Positions 1-7,740 of a stretch of DNA of 7,740 nucleotides are shown here, piece by piece; position 1 is the stretch's first letter, and each line of letters begins with the position of its first letter. Under the pieces are notes generated by a model that was not told the origin of the DNA, searched no databases, and saw only the letters and a program-made list of their open reading frames with translations. The stretch lies in contig CAJWGI010000053.1 of the NCBI GenBank assembly GCA_913031335.1, forward strand, positions 1 through 7,740, in the 5' to 3' direction. This stretch comes from an uncultured Anaerolineales bacterium (GTDB taxonomy: Bacteria > Chloroflexota > Anaerolineae > Anaerolineales > UBA11657). The translations under genes were made by a program, and so were the position numbers.

Positions 1-11
1 CGGCGCGGGAG

Positions 12-1109
12 TTAAGCCGCCACTGCCAGCACATGCCGCTCCAGATTGCGGGCAAGTGAATTCGCATTGTAGCGCCGCTCTACCAAGCGGCGCGCGTTCA
101 GGCCGATTCGCTCGGCCTCTGCCGGGTTGCCCCACAAATACTCCATCGCCTCTCTCAGACTCTCCACATCTCCCGGCTCCACGAGGTAGCACGTATCCAT
201 GTGCCGCATGTGTTCCACTTCCCAGAGGCCTTGCGTGCGCGTTATTATCACTGCCTTAGCACACGCCATCGCTTGCAATGCAGCGCTCTGCCCAGAGGGC
301 TGGTCCACGTCTTGAAGCGGTATCACCACAAAACGTGCGCCGCTATACAGCTCGCGCAGCTGCGCGAAAGAATGGTCGCTGCTCACCTGTACCCCAGGGC
401 CAAGTAGACTGCCGGGCAGTCGCTGCCGGGTCACGATGTGCAGTTTGCTTTGGGTGGAAACATGTAGCAGAGTCGTATAGTCCCGCGCCGCGTCAGTGCC
501 AACACTGAGGACATAATCGCCCTGCAGATGATTATCTACTGGCCTCCAAAAGCTATCATCCACTCCAAACGGCAACACGGAAACGCGTTCCGGTCCCACG
601 CCGAACGCCCGCACAACCGGCGCAGCAGCGCCCTCGCCCAACACTAACACTCGTTCTACCGATTGCAAGAACCGCGAATAGACAAGTCGGAATGCCCAAG
701 CCCACCCGCTAGCTACTCGCGCAAGCAACCGGTGCGCCAGGCCCTGACTGATGTAAATTACCGGCGCGCGCAGAAACCCGAGCCACTTCAGCATCGCAAT
801 CGGAAGGCCACAGGTGTCCACAGTAGACACCAGTACATCCGCCTTTGTTATTTTTTTCCAGTGAATCCAAGTGATATGAAGCGAAAACCCGATCTGCACA
901 ATCCGACTGATCACGTATTCCATCGGATAGCATACCCGTCGCCGCCAGTCACTTGACCGATCGTCGCCCTCAACGAAGTCGCACACAACCTTGCTTGAAT
1001 CAATGAACGGGAAGCCGTAGAGGAAATCGACCGGGCCATCGCCGTTTCGCCAGTCCTGCAACTGCTTTGCGCGATTGCGCCGAAACAGGAACAAACAGTG
1101 TATCGGCAC
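12..1109 (-). CDS. GT4-like (GT-B fold) glycosyltransferase
   Basis: Complete 365-residue glycosyltransferase; its TAA stop is at 12-14. The N-terminus is a characteristic LFLFRRNRAKQLQDWRNG (6-23) plus GPVDFLYGF (25-33). A linker near 155-185 (VLVLGEGAAAPVVRAFGV, then VSVLPFGVD) matches the GT-B pattern in which V-x-x-G-V precedes the nucleotide-binding domain. The C-terminal domain holds FVVIPLQDVDQPSGQSAALQ (260-279), MACAKAVIIT (281-290) and YLVEPGDVESLREAM (308-322). The EX7E glutamates are not present: Q279 replaces the second and the PSGQS loop replaces the first, which I recall as normal for this subgroup. The start is GTG at 1107-1109, one codon after the preceding TAG, without a Shine-Dalgarno sequence, so translation probably relies on coupling. 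It contains an A7 run on the minus strand (851-857). Acceptor and donor are unknown. Confidence 0.85.
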   Translation of the reverse strand: MPIHCLFLFRRNRAKQLQDWRNGDGPVDFLYGFPFIDSSKVVCDFVEGDDRSSDWRRRVCYPMEYVISRIVQIGFSLHITWIHWKKITKADVLVSTVDTCGLPIAMLKWLGFLRAPVIYISQGLAHRLLARVASGWAWAFRLVYSRFLQSVERVLVLGEGAAAPVVRAFGVGPERVSVLPFGVDDSFWRPVDNHLQGDYVLSVGTDAARDYTTLLHVSTQSKLHIVTRQRLPGSLLGPGVQVSSDHSFAQLRELYSGARFVVIPLQDVDQPSGQSAALQAMACAKAVIITRTQGLWEVEHMRHMDTCYLVEPGDVESLREAMEYLWGNPAEAERIGLNARRLVERRYNANSLARNLERHVLAVAA

Positions 1110-1112
1110 TGC

Positions 1113-1994
1113 CTACGCGCCCGCGTTTCTCACCGGTTGATATTCATCGCCGTAATAGGACGGGTGGTCGGGGCCATCGTGCCGCCAGAGATACAGTGGC
1201 AGGCGCACGGCTATGCTGTCCCCAACATTCTCGGCAACAGCGAAATTAAAATCTCGGTCGGCTCCGCGGCCCCGCCGCGAGGGCCACACGCGGTGGCTCA
1301 ATGGGCGGAACCCAATCTTTCGGGCTACCACCGCCCTCACCAGTGGGCAATTGCCGGCGCCGGGATAATGCGCGTGCATATCCCCGAAAAACAGGTCGCG
1401 CACAATGCGGCGAATTCTAATCCTGTGCGGCACGCTCTGATGGAGCCAGCGAAAATGCCTGGGGATGAACCCTTTTGAGCGCCGCACCAGCATGAGGATT
1501 TCGGCGGGCTCTTTAACCAATAACTCATCGCTGTGCTCAGTGCGAATCCGCTCAACATCAAGACGTTTTCCCAAATGCTGCGGGGCGTATTTCTGCCAAT
1601 CTACGCACACGTGCGAAGATCCATATTTGACCGCGAAATCGTGCTGCACGCGGATGCGGTTCAGTAAAGAGGCGTCATCAGAATCCTGAAACGTAATCCA
1701 TTCGCTCTCGGCGCGCTCCATTCCATGGTTCCGGGCGGCCCAGCCCGCATTGATGTTCGTGCCATTCCAACCGATGCGTTCCGGATCGTCATCCGGCAGC
1801 GCGCACACGCGCACGCGCTCATCAGCCACGGCATACTCTCGCGCGATTTCCGCGGTGTTGTCTGTGCTGTTGTCGTCCACGATGATTAGCTCAAGGTCCG
1901 TGAATGTCTGTCGCAGAATGGAATCAATCGCAGCCGCGATTGTCTCGGAGGCATTGCGGGCCGGCATAATCACCGAAATGGAAACCGGGCTCAT
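1113..1994 (-). CDS. Family 2 (GT-A) glycosyltransferase
   Basis: Second GT2 enzyme, 293 residues, different from its upstream neighbour. Seen: SISVIMPARNASETI (5-19), LIIVDDNSTDNT (36-47), NAGWAARNHGMERA (82-95) matching the A-R-N-x-G motif, and ITFQDSDD (100-107) with the metal-binding Asp residues. GRGADRDFNFAVAE (242-255) is the likely equivalent of the catalytic E/D-D segment in inverting GT2 enzymes. VWPSRRG (237-243) and LPLYLWR (265-271) also fit an intact C-terminal part. The ATG at 1992-1994 follows the previous stop by 27 nt with only a weak purine run (GGTTTGGA). It ends in TAG, and the next gene begins in the same frame one codon later. It probably adds one sugar to the repeat; donor and linkage cannot be told from sequence. 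Confidence 0.85.
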   Translation of the reverse strand: MSPVSISVIMPARNASETIAAAIDSILRQTFTDLELIIVDDNSTDNTAEIAREYAVADERVRVCALPDDDPERIGWNGTNINAGWAARNHGMERAESEWITFQDSDDASLLNRIRVQHDFAVKYGSSHVCVDWQKYAPQHLGKRLDVERIRTEHSDELLVKEPAEILMLVRRSKGFIPRHFRWLHQSVPHRIRIRRIVRDLFFGDMHAHYPGAGNCPLVRAVVARKIGFRPLSHRVWPSRRGRGADRDFNFAVAENVGDSIAVRLPLYLWRHDGPDHPSYYGDEYQPVRNAGA

Positions 1995-2021
1995 TCCAAA
2001 CCAAAGTTGCTGGCAACCATC

Positions 2022-2897
2022 TCACCACTCCGAATACATGCGCCATTTACATGCCACAGGCTCATAGGAGATGGACCTGTATTGAAAATCGGGAACTCCA
2101 AAGAGTCTCCCAAGGCGCGGCTTCAAAACCGGGCTGCCGAACACGTGCAAGAGTGATTTGAATAGGCGGTAATACGTCCGCCGCCGCGCCACATGGGGGG
2201 GTGCGTTCTCTCGAAAACTGCGCAAAGCGTCTTCCGTCACCTGCGAATACTCACGCGCCTTTCTGATGCTGGTGCTCTGCGGAACCTTTCGATAAACGCC
2301 GAGGGGGCAATCCAGATGATAGTGCTCCGCATGCAGGAAAAACCGGCACCACAGTTCCGCATCGTGTGCGACTGACAAGCTCGCATCCAGTCTACCGCCA
2401 ACAGCCTCCCAGAGGCTCCGCCGCCAGAATGTGGACTCCTGCTGGATGACAGCCCAGTCACCAACTAGATAATCATACTTGTTCTTTCGGTATTTTCGGG
2501 AGCGGATGTATCTCCCTTCTGAGTCGATTGTGGTCGCAACACCGGAAAACCAGTCCACCTGCGGGAACTGCGCGAAGACCTCCGCGACCACGAAAAGGCT
2601 CTTGGGCATCAACAGGTCATCACTATTGAGCCAGCCCATAATCTCGCCGTTGGAAAAAGAGAAGCCACGGTTTATCGCCGGCGCCGGGCCCGGCCGGGAA
2701 CCCGGCCAGGTCTCCCAGTGGTGCAATTGGTCTGCATACCGTTTGATCACCGCGTCGCTTTCATCCGTGCTGCCGTCGTTAATCACAATGTACTCAAGAT
2801 TCGGGTAGTCCTGCGATACTACTGATTCAATGGTATCACCGACGAAATCGGCGTGGTTGAAGCAGGGGGTGACGAGAGACACAGATGGGCAACTCAT
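2022..2897 (-). CDS. Family 2 (GT-A) glycosyltransferase
   Basis: Predicted cytoplasmic GT2 enzyme transferring a sugar from a nucleotide donor to the growing glycan; 291 residues from the chosen ATG. Seen: SVSLVTPCFN (5-14), the nucleotide-binding INDGSTDES (39-47), GWLNSDDLLMP (88-98) with the metal-binding Asp pair, and QESTFWRRSLWEAVGG (153-168) followed by AHDAELWCRFF (177-187), whose D179 is the probable catalytic-base region. The family-typical E-P-D-x-G-Q-x-D-A-I-N loop is replaced by WPGSRPGPAPAIN (residues 64-76). The ATG at 2895-2897 puts the first beta-strand at residue 5 as usual. A GTG at 2919-2921 would add eight residues but has no ribosome binding site. A 113-bp gap separates it from the gene upstream. 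It shares its reading frame with the next two genes. Donor sugar is unknown. Confidence 0.87.
   Translation of the reverse strand: MSCPSVSLVTPCFNHADFVGDTIESVVSQDYPNLEYIVINDGSTDESDAVIKRYADQLHHWETWPGSRPGPAPAINRGFSFSNGEIMGWLNSDDLLMPKSLFVVAEVFAQFPQVDWFSGVATTIDSEGRYIRSRKYRKNKYDYLVGDWAVIQQESTFWRRSLWEAVGGRLDASLSVAHDAELWCRFFLHAEHYHLDCPLGVYRKVPQSTSIRKAREYSQVTEDALRSFRENAPPHVARRRTYYRLFKSLLHVFGSPVLKPRLGRLFGVPDFQYRSISYEPVACKWRMYSEW
2683..2707. repeat. Overlapping GC palindromes inside the GT2 gene
   Basis: GCCGGGCCCGGC (2683-2694) is a perfect 12-bp palindrome. It overlaps a second inverted repeat, GGCCGGG (2692-2698) and CCCGGCC (2701-2707), with a 2-nt AA spacer. The block encodes a Pro/Gly-rich stretch where the GT2 family normally has a conserved acidic loop. 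Confidence 0.7.
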
Positions 2898-3010
2898 CTG
2901 ATCTTCACTGGCCCGACCCACCGACTATTCATATCTGCGCCACGCACTCCAGCAAGACCCTTAACGTCATTCACCACCAAACGGAATGGCCAACTCTAGT
3001 AGATTCGGGA
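2898..3010 (-). other. 113-bp intergenic gap, weak promoter-like sequence only
   Basis: This is the second-largest gap. On the minus strand TTGCTG and TATGAA occur 16 nt apart, ending about 25 nt before the GT2 ATG. That is 3/6 and 4/6 agreement with sigma-70 boxes, so an internal promoter is only a weak possibility. No terminator hairpin with a T-tract was seen. Confidence 0.2.
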
Positions 3011-4018
3011 TTACAGATCCAACAGTTCACACAGCTTAGTCCAAGCCCTTTCTTTGGTGAACCTGCTTGCTGCCTGAAAGGCCGCCTGCGCCTTGCTTTC
3101 CATATACTCGTCGTTAGCTTCCAAGGCCAAGGTGACTTGCTCCACCAATGAATCCAAATTGAGGTCCTCTGCCATAAAGCAATTGTCCCCATTCATCCAG
3201 TCCAAACCTCCGCCCATAGCCGCACCAACCACTACACACCCACAAAGGGCCGCTTCAAAAGGAGGGGTCGGGAAGCCAAGCAAACGAGACTTCGGGGTCT
3301 TCCAGTAATTCAGCTCCTTTCCAAACAAACGATACTGCACCCGCCGCCACAATGGCGTAGAACCAATGCCCTGGTCAACACTGACGAACATTCTGTGATG
3401 TGACAGCATTTCATACCATCTGCTCTCATCGTAACCCGGATAAATCACAGTAACGGTGTCCGGGGATACGCGTGGCAGAAGTCGCAAGATCCTCCATGCG
3501 CCACGCGCCCAAAGAACCAGCACTCCCTTTCGCCCGTTGTAACCCATTCCCTGTGAGTACAGTTTTGCCGGTTCTTCCGGCGCAAACAGCGGCATCACAC
3601 TGGATTCAACGCCGTACCTCTGGCTGACATATAGAGCACAGGCCGTACTCACATTCCAGTAATGGGTGTAACAGGAACGTGGAGAATAAACTGCCTCCCC
3701 CTGGTAACCTTTCCCAATCGGAACTGAACAACCGTGGTACCAGAACACCTTGCGTCGCGCTGGAGCTATCTGGGTAGCATCACAGATTTCGTCCAGTTGC
3801 CACCCATCGATAATCACATCATCAGCAGTGCACATTGTGAGCATTGCCTGCAGGTCAATCAGAGGTGCGGTCCGATTCAAAAAACTCGCCTTTTCAGGAT
3901 TGCGTGGCAACACCATGTAACTCTGAATCCCGTGGTCGTTGACCATGTTCACGAACAGGTTCAAATATTTCGTGCCGCCACTCGGTCGATTGTGCGGGGC
4001 CGATACGAAGATTCTCAA
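3011..4018 (-). CDS. Divergent GT-B fold glycosyltransferase (GT4-like)
   Basis: Probable cytoplasmic glycosyltransferase of 335 residues, not recognised as a named enzyme. The N-terminus MRIFVSAPHNRPSGG has the beta-strand plus glycine loop usual for GT-B enzymes. The C-terminal half carries GFPTPPFEAALCGCVVVG (248-265) and GGGLDWMNGDNCFMAEDLN (269-287), which match the nucleotide-sugar-binding region where GT4 enzymes have G-F-x-x-P-x-x-E-A-x-x-x-G. E255 fits the second Glu of the EX7E motif, but the first is Leu247. The start is TTG: AGGGAG lies 4 nt upstream, an in-frame stop occurs nine codons above, and no in-frame ATG or GTG intervenes. Lines 3121-3180 and 3841-3900 have 31/60 and 30/60 G+C, against 39/60 at 4501-4560 and 37/60 at 7021-7080, so this gene may have a different origin. 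Donor and acceptor are unknown. Confidence 0.72.
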   Translation of the reverse strand: MRIFVSAPHNRPSGGTKYLNLFVNMVNDHGIQSYMVLPRNPEKASFLNRTAPLIDLQAMLTMCTADDVIIDGWQLDEICDATQIAPARRKVFWYHGCSVPIGKGYQGEAVYSPRSCYTHYWNVSTACALYVSQRYGVESSVMPLFAPEEPAKLYSQGMGYNGRKGVLVLWARGAWRILRLLPRVSPDTVTVIYPGYDESRWYEMLSHHRMFVSVDQGIGSTPLWRRVQYRLFGKELNYWKTPKSRLLGFPTPPFEAALCGCVVVGAAMGGGLDWMNGDNCFMAEDLNLDSLVEQVTLALEANDEYMESKAQAAFQAASRFTKERAWTKLCELLDL

Positions 4019-4022
4019 ATCG

Positions 4023-4028
4023 CTCCCT
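4023..4028 (-). promoter_or_regulatory. Ribosome binding site for a TTG start
   Basis: AGGGAG on the minus strand lies 4 nt before the TTG at 4016-4018. An ATG at 4038-4040 is in a different frame, so this site decides the start. The 46-bp interval 4019-4064 between wzt and this gene holds nothing else recognisable. Confidence 0.55.
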
Positions 4029-4064
4029 GTTCCGCAACATGTCTACAGAGTCGTCCTCCGTCGC

Positions 4065-5379
4065 TCATGAGGGTGCCACTTGGCCCGCATCCGGCTGCCC
4101 GTGAGGAACGGCGCGCCACGGCAGCACAGGCGCTATTACCCCGCGCCGCAACTTGAAGAAATAAGGTGAGCGCGCGTGGTCGAATTCCATCTCGAAAGCA
4201 AGTTCAGGGGTTCCGTTTAGAATCCATTTCACGTCTTGCTGCAGCACGCACAGCCGGACCACATATTCGCCGCCGTTGAGCATACCGGGCGGTACAACGC
4301 ACTCAAGGCAATTGCTTCCGAGTGAAAGCTCAGGCCATTTATCCGGATCATCATACTGGTATGACCGGAATAACATGGCGCCATCAGCCGAGAACAGATC
4401 GAAACCCACTCCGAGCTCATGTATCTGTTCATTGAGCTCAAACTCGATTTGGATTCTGATTGGGTCAGACGTGCGAAACATAGGTGACGACTTCCCTTGT
4501 GCGTCCAGCACTCTTACCGCCTTCAACTTGAAGCGTCCGTCACCTGGCCGCGACCCGGCATCATTCCAGGACCTCTCCGACCGCTTTACCTCCCCTCCGG
4601 TCAGGTAATCGCGTATCGCTGCATGAGTAGGCCCATCGGTTGCAATCTTTCCCCAATGCACGTGAAGAGTACGTTCGCACAGGTTCCGCACTGCCTGCAT
4701 TACGTGACTGACGAACAGGACTGTGCGCCCCTCCTTAGCGACGTCACGCATCTTTCCTAGGCACTTCTTCTGGAAGCCGGCATCGCCCACCGCCAGCACC
4801 TCGTCAACCAGCAATATCTCCGGGTCGAGATGCGCCGCCACCGAGAATGCCAAGCGCACCTTCATGCCACTGGAATAGCGCTTCACTGGGGTGTCGATGA
4901 ATTTTCCCACCCCTGAGAATTCAACAATCTCATCGAACTTCCGGTCAACTTCAGCTTTGCGCATGCCAAGAATGGTACCATTCAGATAGACGTTTTCACG
5001 GCCGGTGAGTTCGGGATGGAAACCGGTGCCCACCTCCAACAGCGACCCCACGCGGCCGTTGATTTCCACCCGACCGGCTGTGGGATAGGTTATGCGCGAC
5101 AGTATTTTCAGGATAGTGCTTTTTCCCGCACCGTTTCGTCCGATGAGGCCGACCACCTCGCCGCGCTTGACCTCAAAGGAGACATCCTTTAGCGCCCAGA
5201 TGACGTCTTCCGCGTCATGCTCGTCATCGCCAAAAGCGGTCAGGCTGCGCAGCCGGCGTAAGTTCTTCACCGGCTGGCCGGCCAATTGGAGCAGTGTTCC
5301 CACCAGGGTGTGATGACGCTCGTCCTGCAGCCCGATGCGATAGCGTTTGGAGAGGTTCTCCACGCGGACGGCAACGTCA

Positions 5380-5390
<11 letters not shown>
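4065..5390 (-). CDS. wzt: ABC transporter ATP-binding protein with C-terminal glycan-binding domain (Wzt-like)
   Basis: Cytoplasmic ATPase of 441 residues that powers Wzm. The nucleotide-binding domain covers about 8-265: Walker A GRNGAGKST (84-92), Q-loop region near 118-125, signature YSSGM (172-176), Walker B EILLVDE (191-197), D-loop VGDAG (201-205) and H-loop H229. The insert at 20-62 before WALKDVSFEV is typical of Wzt proteins. Residues about 280-425 form an extra beta-rich domain matching the Wzt C-terminal family, which in E. coli O8/O9a binds the modified end of the O-chain and sets export specificity. KpsT and TagH-type ATPases without this domain are shorter, so the extension favours O-antigen-type export. 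The ATG is preceded by GGAGG with 7-nt spacing inside wzm. No terminal kinase or methyltransferase is visible nearby. Confidence 0.93.
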
Positions 5391-7220
<1,830 letters not shown>

Positions 7221-7306
7221 TCAGCCATGCTCCGCCCATCCGGCACGTCGTTCCGCGCCGTAAATAATTCGCTGTATTTGGCGACACCGCCTGAGCCCGA
7301 CCCGCG

Positions 7307-7324
7307 CCCCGCGCAGTTGCGGGG
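7307..7324 (-). other. Stem-loop in leader (6 perfect pairs)
   Basis: CCCCGC (7307-7312) and GCGGGG (7319-7324) are perfect reverse complements around the 6-nt loop GCAGTT. It lies 8 nt from the neighbouring stem at 7333-7352. There is no adjacent T-tract, so it does not qualify as an intrinsic terminator. Confidence 0.45.
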
Positions 7325-7332
7325 GAGTCTGT

Positions 7333-7352
7333 GGCCGCCCGGTCGGGCAGCC
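7333..7352 (-). other. Stem-loop in leader (9 pairs, one G-U)
   Basis: GGCCGCCCG (7333-7341) faces CGGGCAGCC (7344-7352) across a 2-nt loop. The single mismatch becomes a G-U pair in minus-strand RNA. In practice the closing G-C pair may open to give a 4-nt loop. No U-tract follows. Confidence 0.5.
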
Positions 7353-7361
7353 ATTCAGAGC

Positions 7362-7740
7362 TCAGTGGCGACGGCGGCCCCGCCGCCGTCTGTGCCGTTT
7401 TTCAATGTCGCCCGCATCAAGCTCCAGCGGGAGACACCGCCCACTCCCGAGGGCGCCGCCGCGCAAAAGCGCCAACAGCACGCGCACACGCTTGTGGCCC
7501 GGCAGGCGCGCATCCAAGAGGGCGTTATATCCACTGAACGGCCCGCGCGTCACGCGCACCGCGTCGCCCTTCTCCAGACCCGCAAACGCTATCCCCCCAG
7601 CCCGCTGAACCACCGCGAGCCGCGCTCTCAAATTTGTCATCAGATGTTCGGCAATCACAGCAGGTCGCTGGCCAAATTGCACCAGTCCGTGCAGGCCGGG
7701 AATCCAACTTAGGGCACTCCTACCAATCTGATCAAGATTG
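7362..7740 (-). CDS. NusG/RfaH-family transcription antiterminator, 5' end outside window
   Basis: Elongation factor of the NusG superfamily, which binds RNA polymerase and reduces pausing or termination; paralogues heading polysaccharide operons act specifically on them. The reading frame is open to the window edge, so the N-terminus is missing and 125 residues are visible. Residues 12-24 (WIPGLHGLVQFGQ) match the end of the NGN domain, where family members have G-V-x-x-F-V-x-F-G. Residues 57-90 form a KOW domain with the core GDAVRVTRGPFSG and then KRVRVLLALL. The canonical KOW glycine and GPF are kept, which is more NusG-like than E. coli RfaH. A GTG at 7682 is internal, because the NGN match continues upstream of it. 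The tail is unusual: after LELDAGDIEK it ends in an Arg/His run (RHRRRRGRRRH) encoded by a perfect stem-loop. Its position directly upstream of fcl and the exporter suggests a dedicated operon antiterminator (inference). The family call is strong; RfaH-like specificity is unproven. Confidence 0.85.
   Translation of the reverse strand, partial: NLDQIGRSALSWIPGLHGLVQFGQRPAVIAEHLMTNLRARLAVVQRAGGIAFAGLEKGDAVRVTRGPFSGYNALLDARLPGHKRVRVLLALLRGGALGSGRCLPLELDAGDIEKRHRRRRGRRRH
7370..7390 (-). other. Perfect GC stem-loop at the 3' end of the NusG-like gene
   Basis: GACGGCGGC (7370-7378) is the exact reverse complement of GCCGCCGTC (7382-7390), with a 3-nt loop at 7379-7381. It encodes the Arg-rich C-terminus and ends six bases before the stop codon. 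No T-tract follows on the minus strand, so a classical intrinsic terminator is unlikely. It could pause polymerase or stabilise the message, or be a by-product of CGN arginine codons. Confidence 0.55.

Noticed and set aside
851..857. A7 run on the minus strand, possible slippage or programmed frameshift
   Set aside because: In the zero frame it reads AAA AAA ATA after TGG, which does not form the A-AAA-AAA heptamer; the protein continues normally as WKKITKAD.
1337..1561. Minus-strand frame of 74 codons inside the second GT2 gene
   Set aside because: Considered as evidence of a frameshift, but the main frame stays open and keeps recognisable GT2 sequence through this region.
2898..2921. GTG at 2921 as the GT2 start
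   Set aside because: No ribosome binding site, and the ATG at 2897 gives the family-typical N-terminus; kept only as an alternative.
2898..3010. Promoter for the last three glycosyltransferase genes
   Set aside because: TTGCTG and TATGAA at 16-nt spacing agree weakly with consensus; not enough to call a promoter.
7370..7390. Stem-loop as an intrinsic terminator of the NusG-like gene
   Set aside because: No T-tract follows on the minus strand, and it lies inside the coding sequence.

Overview
The window carries eight codirectional genes on the minus strand, so transcription runs from high to low coordinates. Together they form the core of a surface-polysaccharide (O-antigen or exopolysaccharide type) cluster that uses the ABC-transporter export route. 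GC content on the individual lines I counted ranges from about 50% to 65%. A Wzm/Wzt-type exporter, a GDP-fucose synthase and a NusG-type antiterminator point to a Gram-negative bacterium, probably proteobacterial or from a related phylum. No RNA gene or housekeeping marker is present to place it more precisely.

Layout in transcription order: (1) 7740-7362, the 3' part of a NusG/RfaH-like elongation factor whose start lies outside the window; (2) 7361-7191, a 171-bp leader with GC-rich stem-loops, an AT-rich patch and a weak ops-like sequence; (3) 7190-6234, GDP-L-fucose synthase (fcl); (4) 6237-5380, ABC-2 permease (wzm), which overlaps fcl by 4 nt; (5) 5390-4065, ABC ATPase with a C-terminal glycan-recognition domain (wzt), which overlaps wzm by 11 nt; (6) 4018-3011, a divergent GT-B-type glycosyltransferase with a TTG start; (7) 2897-2022, a GT2 glycosyltransferase; (8) 1994-1113, a second GT2 glycosyltransferase; (9) 1109-12, a GT4-like glycosyltransferase. 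No mobile element, CRISPR array, tRNA or rRNA was seen.

How the genes would work together (inference from family knowledge): the NusG paralogue probably helps RNA polymerase through this long operon. Fcl makes GDP-L-fucose or a related GDP-deoxysugar. The glycosyltransferases assemble a glycan on a lipid carrier at the inner face of the cytoplasmic membrane. Wzt recognises the finished chain through its C-terminal domain and powers its export through Wzm. The initiating sugar transferase, GDP-mannose 4,6-dehydratase and any chain-terminating enzyme are not in the window and would be expected in flanking DNA.

The points most worth a second look are these. The last three glycosyltransferase genes share one reading frame and are separated only by single stop codons. 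One GT2 has a family-typical loop replaced by a Pro/Gly segment encoded by overlapping palindromes. The leader after the NusG-like gene is heavily structured. I found no clear evidence of an entirely new system.
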